Origin: Pampus argenteus
Lineage: Eukaryota > Chordata > Actinopteri > Scombriformes > Stromateidae
Direction of reading: 5' to 3'
Length of the DNA: 64,000 bases
Assembly: GCA_036937835.1 (NCBI GenBank)
Contig: CM072863.1
Location: forward strand, 9,784,001 to 9,848,000
Shown in pieces: positions 21,072-33,800 of this stretch. The translations under genes and the position numbers were made by a program. The notes under the pieces were generated by a model, which saw nothing but the letters and a program-made list of their open reading frames with translations, did no database searches and was not told the DNA's origin. The first letter of the stretch is position 1. Every line of letters begins with the position of its first letter.

Positions 21072-23604
21072 TGGATGCAGGGGTTTTTCAACATCCAGTC
21101 AGTGGTATGGTGTACATTACATCACAGGGTTTCAACCAACCAGACACTCATCAACAAACAACATCACTAGACAAACAGTTAAACGAAGGTAAACAGTGTG
21201 ACAGCAACTCACACTCTGGTCCTCACAACATGACAGGCGCTCAGTCCGCTCTCTTACTGTGATGTACTTTTTTTGAATATTAACATAATGTTTTCTCATA
21301 TCAGTAAACAAACAGTGTTACCCATTTTAGCATACATTCCAGGAATGAAAATGTCCATGTAAATCACATGTAGGGAAAATAAGAGTGAACCAAGTGCCTT
21401 ATAGCCTCTAGAAGAAGAAGAGAGTCCATATCAGCTCTGCTGCTGCCAACAATACTGCAATGCTTTTGCTTTCAAAGGGAAGGAGAAAGAACAACAAGAG
21501 TTTACGGCTCAACCACAGCACAGGCAGTTCACAGAGAAAAATATATGAAAGTAATATTCTGAGATGATTCTACTGAACTGTATACCAGTAGACTGTGTGT
21601 ACAGTAGTTTTTATAACTCCTATTCTTCACGGATCTCATAAACACAGACTGCTCATCTGTGTTTGGGAGATCCCTGTTCATGATGATTGTTTTTTTAATT
21701 CAAGAGGAATATTTTAACACAATATACTCCTTGGAGTGTTTGTGTATTTATGTTAGTTCGATGACTGAGTAGCAATAGAAAGCAACGCTTGGTTTATACT
21801 AAAACGTGACAACTAATAGACAACATATTACAGTTAAAAAAAAGTAAATATAAAAGTCCAATAAAAATTGATGTTGTGCACAAAAGGCACTCAAATAGGC
21901 TGCTCCACTTACACAAGTGTCTATAAATAAAACAGTCTAGTTAAATATAATGATAATTTCACTTTTTGAAATTATGTGCTTTCTTCTTCGTATTTCAATA
22001 AACATATGCTTTTTTTTTTTTGCTTTTTTTTTTGTAAAATTATCTTCATAGATTTAAACAGGTGCAAAACTCTAACCAAGACAGACAAAAATAGCTATTT
22101 ATATGGAGGAGCTTAGTGATTGAAATACCAGCTCCCAGATCATACTCACAATGCCCCTGTAAGGTAATGACATCCACCATTTCATTACAAGAAGCAATAC
22201 CAGCAGGAATCAGCAGAGGATGCCAGTGCATTACATGACTTTAAATGCTGTATAATTGCAATTGCATTTCTGGCTTTATAAACTTTCTGTTCTTAAGAAT
22301 ATTCCCACTTCTGCACATGTATATGTCTGTCTGGAAATAAAAGAGATACCAAGCAAATACTTTTACTTTTAAATTGACAGCGTGTATCGTAACACCGTCG
22401 AATGTACAGAATGACTGCATTATGACAGTGGGATCAGTGCCTGGTTCACATGCTCAATCAAGCTATCGAGCTTGTTATTTCTCTTTCACTTCTACTTCAA
22501 CAATTGCTACAAGCGGCTTATATCATCATTCCCAACCCCTGTAAATGTTGTTAAGGCCTGTTTTCTAAGTCCAATATTTAAGTAATTTGTGCATTTTACC
22601 AAGGCAAGGCACCGCATATAGTCATTGTTACTCCCGCATAATACGAGCTAGACATTACAGCGCAAAAACATGCACAATAGAGCAGGCTCTTTAGGATGCA
22701 GATTATAAGTCTCTGGACTAGAGCTGTCAGAATGATAAAAGGTACAGTAGATATACATATAAACACTGAAATGTTGTTAAGTTTCCCTCCAACAAAATAA
22801 GGATTAATCTACAGTCGAGGCATAACTGTATCTATAACAAAGATAAGAAAAAGGTAGGAAGGAAGGAAACTGCTGTGATAACAGTATGTCACAACATCAA
22901 CACTTTTCAAGTTCCTCTGGGTAAGTATCACATTTTTAATTTGAAAGAGGAACCATCACAAGGTACTTTTGATTATTTCTTATGAACAGGAAGCCGCAAA
23001 CTATTTCAAGATGAGCAAATGTGTCAAAAAATATTATGGACAAACATTTCTTCGGCCTTTATAGTCTGTTCAACAGCAAACGGTTTTCTACAGTACAGTT
23101 ACCAAAAGCATTCAAAGCACACAGTACACGGTAAATGATTTAAACTATTTTACAAAGCTAAGGATTAATGCTTGTTTACTGAAAATTAAAAATGTGTTGG
23201 GTGGTTGGTTTCAATCTTTTCAAGTGCCATTCACATCAACCTTTTGCCTTTTCTCTATCAGGCTGTACAAGATTAACACTTACAAAAATTACTAGCTATA
23301 TATTATTTACACATTTACCACAGGATTCCTACGATTAATTGGTGCATTAGTTTTCTGCATTTAATATACAGGACATTTGGGGGGAAAAAAGGAAGCAGCA
23401 ATGTTAAGTCTGCTCACTGTCCAACCGTACATAGTGGAGGAGGACTTGCTGTGTAAAGCACTGATCAGTATTATCTAAGACGTCAATGATCATCTTCATG
23501 CTAGGATGCTTTATCTTTACCAGTGGAAGTGATGACACGTAAGACATTTATAATACCATTAGCCACACACATGGCTAATTTAAAACAGTATTGTTTGATC
23601 CCAA

Positions 23605-23610
23605 TTTATT
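23605..23610 (-). terminator. srgap3: candidate proximal poly(A) signal of srgap3
   Basis: AATAAA on the minus strand about 790 bases after the stop codon, inside the predicted long 3' UTR. Use of both sites would give short and long mRNA ends. Confidence 0.3.
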
Positions 23611-23870
23611 ACATTAAATATTTGGACATGTGAAACTTATTATATATGTTTTCATCATTATGAATAGGATTTCAAACTCATATTGTATGTTTCCACTGAC
23701 TAACAAGCTTGTCTACTGACCATATTAAAAAAAATACCTCATTGTCTTTAATGTTTCCTTTGTTTTCTCCAAACCCTGCATGCAGAAATATAAAACATCA
23801 ATATGTTGTTACTTTGCTTGACATCCACTGTATTGTAGTTCAAACAGAAAGCATGAAAACTTCAAGTATT

Positions 23871-23898
23871 TATGTATGTATGTATGTATGTATGTATA
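23871..23898. repeat. (TATG)n microsatellite
   Basis: About seven TATG/GTAT units in the predicted srgap3 3' UTR. In the transcript this reads CATA repeats. Confidence 0.9.
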
Positions 23899-24399
23899 TA
23901 GAGCCATAAGGCCTTGACCTAAATGGTAAACAGACATGATATTTTAGCCTGAATGTCTACACCAGCCTAGATGAGACGTTTCATATACATCCGCTGGAGA
24001 ACGTGTGTTGGGTGGAGACTAATACCAAAAATTCACACAAGTATTGCTTCACTTGCATTCAATGTATGTCTGGAGCAAGAACATGGCCACGGATTTAGCT
24101 GAACTTGAGGTAAAACTGAAATATGTGTATTTTTATACACATTTACTGTAGACAAATCAAGTTTCAAATAGAGTGGAGCTTTACGCTAATCACACCTCTA
24201 CAGCTTCTTCCATTGCTTTATCACCATGGTAACATACGGTAGGCTCGCTTCAGGAGCTTCCTGAATATATGAATTAAGTCAGGCAGAAAACAGACAAAAA
24301 TATCCAAATCTGCTTGTCACACAGCAACACTCATTTCCATAAGCTTTCCCCTCACTTGGAAAGCTTTACAACCTTCTCACTTAGCAGATTCCACCTTTG

Positions 24400-24846
24400 C
24401 TACATAGTGCCAGATTTATCCCCAGCATCACCGGATGTATTCATATTAGAGCCAGTAGCTGTATTGTTACTTGGAAACATCTTCTCAGTGGGAGTTACAG
24501 CTGGGCTACCAACCCCTGAAGAGCTGGAGCTGCTCGAGCGGTGCTGGGTTGGAGGAGGGCGCACCGGCCTCATGGGTGGAGGGCGTAGCTGAGACCCGGC
24601 CAGCCGGGCGGAGAGAGCAGGCTTGAAGGTGGTCATCATCTCAGAGGTGGAGCTGCTGCTTCGGCGCATGGCTGCATCTGGGTCACGGATCATAATGGTG
24701 TGCAATGGACTGCCAGGCTCAGAGCTAACTGGGTTCTTCATGGGTTCCAGGGTGTCCAAGACCACATCAGGAGCCTGCTTAACAGTGTTCTGTCGCTCCA
24801 GCTCACGTAGCTCATGGAGCGCTGTTGTCATAGTCTTCTCTATGTC
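24400..24846 (-). CDS. srgap3: srgap3 coding exon 22, C-terminus and stop codon
   Basis: Encodes DIEKTMTTALHELRELERQN, TVKQAPDVVLDTLE, a Pro/Ser-rich segment with LRPPPMRPVRPPP, then SSSGVGSPAVTPTEKMFP, ending GDKSGTM and TAG (24402-24400). Compared with human the last 20 residues carry an extra Asn/Thr/Gly-rich insertion. It is 447 nt including the stop; this is the last coding exon, followed by the 3' UTR. Confidence 0.95.
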   Translation of the reverse strand, partial: DIEKTMTTALHELRELERQNTVKQAPDVVLDTLEPMKNPVSSEPGSPLHTIMIRDPDAAMRRSSSSTSEMMTTFKPALSARLAGSQLRPPPMRPVRPPPTQHRSSSSSSSGVGSPAVTPTEKMFPSNNTATGSNMNTSGDAGDKSGTM

Positions 24847-27800
24847 CTGGTAGATAAGAGGTGAAAAGCAGTACAGAATAATCAAGAACAGCAGCTAGGT
24901 CAGGCAGGTTTTGTTGTGTAATGGGATATAAAGACATACAAAGACCATAGTGTGTTTGCAAGTTTTAGATACAGACTATATACAGACTACAGCTTCAGGC
25001 ACCCAGTGGTTTTCATTAATTCCTGTATGGTATGAAATTCAATTAGCAGACCCTTCAAACTTGTTTATGTTGTATGTTATGTTATAATACATCACAGTAA
25101 CCATCCAGTCTGAGATAACTTTAGTACTGTAAATAGTACATTTTTGTTGCATGTTAATGCAGTTTATTCATGGGTTGATTTAAAAAGTCTGTAGTGCATT
25201 ACCTCACAACAATAATGTGGCTTTAACAACAATAACAACTCAAGCAACTTTAAAGTATCTATAAATTAATGGAAAACAGCAGAATACTGTATACCGTATC
25301 CAAATATATAAAACACAGCAGCGTTTGCAAAAAGGTTAATCACAAGTATTTTTTACACACAGCTTTAGTCAAGCTAAACTGAATGGCAGCAGCCATTAGC
25401 TAATAAGAACATTCGGTGCTCTTCAGCTTGTTATTTAGTTCTAGGTCTTGAGGGTTTTTTTTATGTCCCTGCTGCAGTCCGTCTTTGACATTTACCCAGA
25501 GTTCCTGTTGCTGCTCTCAGATTGACAGCTACAGCAGGGGGCCCGGTTCTGTTCTACCAAACCTATCCAATCTGCTTAGATGCTAGATTTGTCACACCTC
25601 ATATCATGTCTGGTATTGACAACACAGGGTCACTAAACAGAAAAAAACAGAAAACAGAGAATTTCTGTTTTCCTACATATGTAATTTCACACTCATAAAA
25701 CATGGTGCAGTGAACCTCAAGTCAAACACATTCAGTTTATGAAATGCTCTGCCATGAGTTAAATCCAGGTAAGAAAATCTTACTTCAGCCAGAGCTTCAG
25801 TCTCCAGTGATTTGTGGTCCCCAAGGCTGCTGTGACGAGTAGCCCCTGGCATCGGCCTTAGCGGGTGGCCCTCAGGATAGGCCTTTCTGTCTGGGTAGTT
25901 GATGCTGCCTGCACTTCCAAAGGTGCCAAGGCGTCTCTTTTCTGGGCTCTCCATACGACCCTTACTGATTGACACCTTGTGGGGGCTGCTGGGACAGGCT
26001 GCAGCGCGAGGTGGAGTGTCAGCCACTCTAGTTGGGCTGTGGGTCTCTGTGCCGCTTCGACGACGAGGGATTGCAGCTCCATCAGACCGCAATCTGACCC
26101 TATGGTGAGGAACCGGATCAGACCAACAGTCAAACAGGAAAACTCCTTAATAGTAAAAAAAACAACAACTTTTAAACAGGAAAGTTGTTTATTCTTAAAT
26201 GTATCTACCTGCCCATGACACCTCCAAAGTTGTAATCAGGTGATTGTTCACATGGTGATGGGACGTCGTTTTTGGATGAACCTTTATCATCCAGCAATGG
26301 TCCACTACTTGCTTCACTATCTGCTTTCTGGCTGAGGTTGTCTGAGAATGCATCATCCCTAAAAGAGTAATAATAGTAGGAAGCACAAGAAGTGCAAATG
26401 AAGTGTGAACACATGCAGTAATTTATTACATTTTGCGAAGTAGTCTAGAGACAACCTGAGATACATTTATCTAAATAATACCGAGTTGTAATGTTCTCAG
26501 CTTCATTTGTAAACTAGAGCTTTAGAGAGTACATAAAAACAAGACAATCAAAACATGTGCCGTTACTTACAGGTCTTGCACGACAATATATTGATGTGGA
26601 ATAAGACCATCCACACCATTGTGCCGTCCCTCCCACCAGTCCTCAGATGCTCGGTGATACAGAAGCAGAGACGCTCCCTTCTTGAAGGAAAGCTCTCTTG
26701 GTGTACGTCCCACATAGTCAAACTTAGCAATGGCCTCTATCTGTTCAACCTCTGAAAACATGAATAGACAAAGAAACATCATCAAAAAACTTCATAACTG
26801 AAGATATGATAGTTTCTTTCCTCGACTTGATCAACAACTTCAATGCAAATCTGAAGTAAACTGGTGTCTAAAAACAACAAAATAAATTTTGAAAGATTGG
26901 AATTAAAATGCTTCTAGTCCTTTATCACAGTGGTTCTCAAACTGTTTTACGTCAACGCCAATGTGTGAATATGAATACATTCTGTTATTGTGTTATTTAA
27001 GAAATGAATTATACTGAAAATAAATGGTTCCACTTTCTGCTGGAGACCCTGTGAGCCCCATCAAGGACCCCTAATTAATCTTTGTTGCGTCCACATCACT
27101 GCTGTGGTACATTTGTTTAATATAAAAATGAGTTAAACTCAGTATGTCTTAGGTTGTAAATCATTCAGCTACAGTCCAGAGTTACGAACCTAAAAGAAAA
27201 AACACAAACAAACACAAATCACATGTTTAAAGCTTAAGTAATTATTGAGCTAGTGACTGTATGACAACCAACTACTACTGTTAAAATATGGTGTATGGAA
27301 AAAAAATGTTTAGGGTAAGATAAATTAGATTAAGTTAGCAAGTTTTTACCTAAAATGAAATATACCTATCTACAGTGTAGTTCAATAAGCCAGCCAGCAG
27401 ATGTCAGTAAGGCTCAATTAAACATCAATCACCAACAACAAAAGTCCAGTGGGTTTTGTCTTGGAAACTGACTATGGTGTGCAAGTTTTAGTGATTTTGT
27501 TTGCATTATAAAGTAATAAAAACAGTAAAGATAAGTCATCACATCATGATTGATTAGTTCTTAATTTAAGAACATTAATTTGTTTTTCCTCCAAGAACAC
27601 TGACTATTGCCAGAGAACCCCATATAACAGCTACAGAAACAGTGCAACACCAGAGCCAATAATGTCACATACGTCTCTCAGCAATTAAACCAACAAAAGC
27701 AGAAACTACAGCAGGCAATCAGCCGTTGTTCTTCTTTTTCAAGTAAGAGTAAAAGAGGAAAATGGTAAGCACTCATTACAAACACAGCCAACAGCACAGA

Positions 27801-30800
27801 TGAAACTCTGAGATATGGTTACCCCAGTCTGACCCAACATGCTATATACTTCATAGACCTGTCCATTAAGTCCTCACTGACAGCACTGGAGATATTATTC
27901 CATGTATTACCCGTGTTTTGGTTTTTGTGTCTGGCCCAGTTATGTGTTCAAAGCTCAGAGGAGAATTGGGGAAACACTGCACAAAGGAGAAAGTCCCAGG
28001 AGAATTGCTGACGAATACTGAACAAAGAACAAGCAGGGGAGGAGGGGGGATGGAAGGAGTAATAGAGAGAAAGAAGAGAGACTGCACACACACACACACA
28101 CACACACAGAAAGACGGATCAAAGAGGCATTGCTGCATGGCAACACTGTTTGCACAACTTGCCTTCAGCTTCAAACATCACATAAGTCTCTGCGATCAAA
28201 CGTCATTCACCTTTCAGTCAAGAGCACTTAACAAAAAAGGTCAGTTTTTCATCCACAAATGCTTCTAAAATCACATCCATATATGAACCGAATGTCTAAT
28301 TGTAATATCTATTGGTAAAATAGATGAGGGTTGACATAACGCACAGTACATGGTTATATCCAAGTCCCTCGATAGAGTGGAGATGAGAAATGACAACTAT
28401 GATGTATTGACCTTCATCACTGGTGTGTGGTTCAGTGCCATTGTCAGCCTCGTCAATGGTTCCCGGTTCACTGTGGGGGCTGTCACTGCAGGAGAAATGG
28501 AAGTGAAATAAAAAGGGGTTAATTAATAGGATAATGGATGCAAAATGTTGCTTTGTTAGAATATGGCTTTATTATATAATCTGTACATGAAATCAAAGAG
28601 AAGGATTATGGTTACTTAAGATGATCAACTGGATTAATGAAACTGTAGCCAAATCTACAAACACACAATGATTAAAAAAACAAACAAAAAAAACAAAAAA
28701 ACAGAACTTGGATAAGTGTTGTCATAAGTTGTTACTGATATGTAGATAGAGCATGACAAATATTTTGTTGAATAACTATTAGCATGTTTAGGCTGACAAT
28801 TAGCTGATAAAATACAGCATATTACGTTACAAGATAAGAACATGTCAGGTTTGACAGACCTGTAGCAACATAACTTTACTTCGCTCATGTGTTTACAGGC
28901 TGACTGAGTCAGTACTTACCAGTACTCCTCCCCACCGGTCATGCACTTTTCATACACTGGGCCATCCAGCTCACGTTGACTGGGAAAGATTACTTCATTG
29001 TGGATGATGATAGTCTTAATGACTTCGTTAACATGTGCCTGGCATGCCACAGGATCCTGGCCGTCAGGAATGGGCATCAAGGTGGGACCAAAGCAGATAG
29101 CCAAGTTGTATGAATCCATCATGTTCTCATCACTGTACTGGGAGAGACTGAGGGACACGACATGTTTTACTAACGTAAACTAATCCTTAAAAAGCCCCGG
29201 ACAATATAAACTGCATTCAATGTGGCTTCATCATTATGAGCAACCCTGTTTACATAAGTAGTCATGATATCCGATATAAATATATTAATAATTGATTTTA
29301 AGAAGTTAAGAAAGCTTTAAGTTAAGAAATACCAAGCTTATAATATCTGAAAACAAACTCTCTTTAAAAGTCACCAGCCTCGAGTGAAGGCAGATTTGAC
29401 ATGCAGTATTACATGCTTCATTGCAAAGCTTAGTTAGAGATTTGTTTGAAAAAGCACTCTGATCAGCCAACCCCTTCAACAAATCAACTTAGCCTTCACA
29501 TGCCACAACCCACTCTTCATAAACCAAATCATCCACTGCTTCAAGAGGAAGTCATAATCAGTGCATGCACATTATTAACCAACAACAACAATGCAGGGTG
29601 TATAGGAGAGCAGAGTAAAATGAGAGGTATGAAAACTGTTTGTTCTGCAGGCTAACACAGTAAGAGGAGCATTAACAACATCCATTATCAGAGGACAGGT
29701 ATACTAGTCCAGAGAGACATGAAAGATGTAGCAATAAATAGCTATAATGCTCATCTTAACGTTCTCTTCTGTATATGCCAGGAGCCGTTGCCTAAGATGT
29801 AATGTGAATGTGTGCAAACTCACTGATTGAGAAAAGCAAAAAGGTATCTCATCACAATAATGATGGTCCGAGGAAGAGTCACAATAATCTGCTGGATATG
29901 ATGCGCTCTCTCTGCTCCAGACTCCAGCTCTGAAACACAGAATATTATAGAAAGGCATAAGACTGGTTTACATTGTGATAAATGGGAAACAAATATACTG
30001 TAGCTTTGAAACTTATATGGGAGCTTAGCCTATAACAATATATAGTATAAACCTGAGTGTAGCAGGGGAAAATGATCAAGTGAGAGTACAGCACCAAAGC
30101 AGAAGACAGAAGGTTCTGAAAACTGTTATTTGACACTTTAATAGGTGCACCCTCCTGGCTTTTATCAGACCATTGAGGCACACTGAGTGATCGAACTATT
30201 AGAAACAGTGGGGAAATGATTCTGCAGTAGAGTTGTACACAGCAGGCTGATATGGCCCTCCTCTTCCTACTGGCTTTCTGTTAAAAACCGGGCACAAAGC
30301 CCTGGTGTTAAGATTACTTCCATGTGCTGCACCACATGCCTCTTTCTTTTTCAGTAAAGCTGAGTTTCTAAGATAATGTAAGCTGTGTTTTCTCTTCCCT
30401 ATTTGACCAATCTGCTCACAAATGGCTTTGAATACTTTCTGATGTATGTGACTCACTAATGGTAGAGATGAAGTCCAGGAAACGCTCCTTTGGGAAGAGT
30501 GGGTTCTCCAGTCCTCTAAAATACAGCTTCAGCACCCCTGCCACTGAGTTGATATCATGCTCATTCTGGTCATCAATCAAGGGATCTTCACCTGATTAAC
30601 AAAAATAATTATACTTTAAGTGTTCAATGGCTTTATCCTTTTTATGTATTGGTGACCTGATATGCCATTTGTCATTTTGTAGCGTCATACAAGCAGTGAC
30701 TCACCTCTCTCGAATGAGTTTTTAATATCATTGACCTCCACCTGTGATCCCGGCACACGGAATATGCCTTGCTGCTGCAACCCTGAAAGAAATACAACCC

Positions 30801-33800
30801 AGAATTTGCAGATAGAGTCAGACTTACACTCGCTATCATTATCTCCAAGCCCCAGTGCCAGCCTCATGAAAACTATTGGAAACACATAACACAGAGCAGG
30901 AAATGTAATCTAGTCATAAAGGGAGATGCGTATTTTTTCCATAAGAGGGCCCCTCAGTAAGGCTGCAGCATATGGTTTCGGTTAGAGGTCTCCTAATCAG
31001 TTTTCTGGAGTTTCATTAGGTCCAGATCCAGGGGAAAGGCCTGCAGGCTACAGCAACAAGCTGAAGACAGATGTGAAGGTAGACAGGGAGGGGTTATAAA
31101 AAAAACAGGGTGGGGTGGGGGGCTGAACTGACTAAACTGACTAAACAAAGACCAATGGGACTTTCAAAACTCTCTGTGGTGTGGGGATCTATTGTTATGA
31201 GCTTGTCAAATCACCAGCATGCAGCTGAGCACCTCAGAGAATGAGGTGGAGAACAGAGCAGGTAAATCTCTGTGCTGGCAGCTATTTGTGGGAACAGATT
31301 GCCTTGCTGTCACTTCTTATGAGGCTTCTTAAGAGTTTTTCAGAGGACTTACGGCATGATGTAAGACTTACCATATAGATTGATGTATCTGACACAGCTT
31401 TCAACAACAAGTGGAATTGGTTGACCTGAATCCTGAAATGAAATGATATAAAAAATAAATAAATAAAGACAATGCAAAACATATAATATTGCATTTTACT
31501 CTTACATGACTGTCCATTATACAATGTCTTGATAAGGTATTAAACATACAGTATTAACCTTGCTACATATAAAAATGACATACCTTGTTCTTTTAATTAA
31601 ATAGGTGCAAAACAGTAGCAGTCTAATCCATCCCACCACAAAAATAAAAAATAATAATCTAATTGCTTCTCCGGCTCTTAAACATTTCATCAAGCAAATA
31701 TCATGAGCAGTATAAAACAAAAAAATATTATTAGTAACCTGGTGTCACAGGATATAAAGAGTAGTGGAAAATAGCAGCACACAAGAGAAGCTGAAGCATT
31801 GGGAAGTAAATTACTACTATTAGTCAAATAGTTTTAGTGCATATTGAGCCATGACATATACTCTTTGACAACAGAGGTACCTGGATGCGGGTACGGGCAT
31901 TCCTTCTTCCTCTGGGACAGAAAGCAGCAAAGCACAGTAGCAGAGTAGCAGAGGAAGAGAGGCAGAGAAGCACAAGGTTAGAAAAGCTCAGGTGACGAAC
32001 GATCCCTCTGGAGGTTAAAGAAGGCTAAGCACAGGGACTGGCATTAGGAGAGCTATAGAGATGCAGTAAGGGGCAAAGCAGACCTACTGCTGTCTCCTGC
32101 CTCTCAGTCACCCAAAGAATGACTGGATTTAGGAAGAAAGGCAGAGATAGTAAATTGTTCTGGAGGGAAATAAAGAAACAGCTGACTGCTGCTCTGTCTG
32201 CACCAGCAGAACCACAGAAGGGAGGAGGAGGATTAGAGGTTAAACAGAGGCGTTATATAATGATCAAGGGCAGCTGGAAGGAGGGAGGAACAGAAGGCTA
32301 AAGTGAGGAAGAGAATGAGAGCGAAGGCTCTAGCTGCCTTCCCCTCCTGCTCCACAGGGGCCACTCAGTCATACACCACCACCAGAGGGTACCTTGATGA
32401 AGGTCTCCATATTGCCGTTAAACAGCTTATGGTTATACATGGAGCGTGGCCTAGGCTTCCGCATTTTCTGTGGTTTAGGGGGAAGGGTGGGGGGCCTAGG
32501 AAATGATGGACAAAAGGAACAAAAAAAGACCATATTCTGTGAAACTGTATAGCCACCTGTGAAGGTTCAAAAATGGGACTGTAAAAAAATGGTGGTAAAG
32601 AATTCCTCATTGTAACTAAAGTCACAAAGAAACATCTTTATTTGAAATTTAAGTCATTTCACTAAAAGAGGTCTTCAATCATTTAAATATGATATGTCTG
32701 CTCTTTAATTACTACTGAGAGGTTGGGGTGTAAAAGACTCGGGATCTTCAATAAAACACTTTTCTTGACTTACTGAAAACACACCACAGATTAATGAACA
32801 TTATTAACAACGCGAAAAAATCAAGCCCACTAGTTGATATCTCATGTCACACATCTTGTAGTGATACAAGGCATTTCAATTCTGCTGAAACTCATAAAAT
32901 AATGATTCGTCTCAGAAAATACAATTTCATGTTTCTTGTGTTTCCCAAAACTACAATAAATGTTTTCTCCTGCCCCATAAAATCATGCATATGTATCTTC
33001 TTACAAACACACAGCAGCTGTGCAATGTGCAAGCGAATATGTCATATTTGTGGAGAACACTAACAACTGCAAAACCATGGCCAATGCATGTTTTTTTTAT
33101 TTCTTTTTGAGATTTTTCATTTTATGTCTGTATATAAGGTACTGAACATGACATTATTTTGATATATCATCACATCACAAATAATGAAAAGCCATGCAAT
33201 ATTGTCAAATCTAAAATGTACATATTATTTGTTATTAACATTGTAAAGAAATATTACATTATATAGTATTAGTGTAAGCAGATGCTTCAACAGTGAAAGA
33301 CATGGGTCAGAAACATATTACAGGAGATCTTACCTTGTAGTTCCACATTCAGCCCTTTCCCCTGTGGAAAAAAAACCCAAGAGGGAAATGTTTCATATTA
33401 GTGTCTTTATGGTACATATTAGACAGACTTCAGTGTCCAGCCTCACTGAAGGGAGAGACAACATGACTATTGAGTGAGAGAGATGAATGGAGCAGTACTA
33501 AAACCATTCATTTGACAAAGCCATTGAGCAGTTGTCGCTGAAACCTCAGGGGACCTAGAGGACATGGTGAGGGCACAAGCAAGAATAAGGACAAGGGGCT
33601 GGCGGCAGCAGTGTGTGTATGTTGGGGAGGGAGGGGTCTATCAGTGGTGACACTGAGCAATGTCGGTGCTGGCTCACTGAGCCTTTTGTTATAATATGAA
33701 CAACACACACACACATGTTATATGCCTATACACTGAGCATTTATACAGAAAACACTGCCAAACCCTACTATAAGAATACATAATAGTATATTTTTTCATC

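Larger units (their letters stand above)
21046..24399 (-). other. srgap3: probable srgap3 3' UTR
   Basis: From the srgap3 stop at 24400 downward there is no coding sequence and few repeats. An AATAAA signal on the minus strand at 21071-21066 is followed in transcript order by a GT/T-rich stretch at about 21035-21000, which suits cleavage near 21045. Another AATAAA lies at 23610-23605 and would give a shorter UTR of about 0.8 kb. A long 3' UTR is also usual for mammalian SRGAP3. The extent is inferred, not seen. Confidence 0.45.
26752..28411. other. srgap3 intron 18
   Basis: 1.7 kb between the linker exon and the SH3 exon. It holds a hAT-like terminal sequence starting at about 26929 and a (CA)n array at 28085-28109. 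No alternative exon in phase was found. Confidence 0.65.
28486..31371. other. srgap3 introns between RhoGAP exons
   Basis: Four introns of about 0.4 to 0.7 kb (28486-28919, 29148-29823, 29930-30456, 30783-31371) separate exons 13 to 18. Apart from the listed exons they contain only plain AT-rich sequence. Confidence 0.65.

Noticed and set aside
24314..24853. Two plus-strand open frames across the srgap3 last exon
   Set aside because: They mirror the high GC and codon structure of the minus-strand exon. No independent homology.
25858..26218. Several overlapping open frames on both strands
   Set aside because: All are shadows of srgap3 exon 21 in other frames. The accepted frame alone joins both neighbours in phase.
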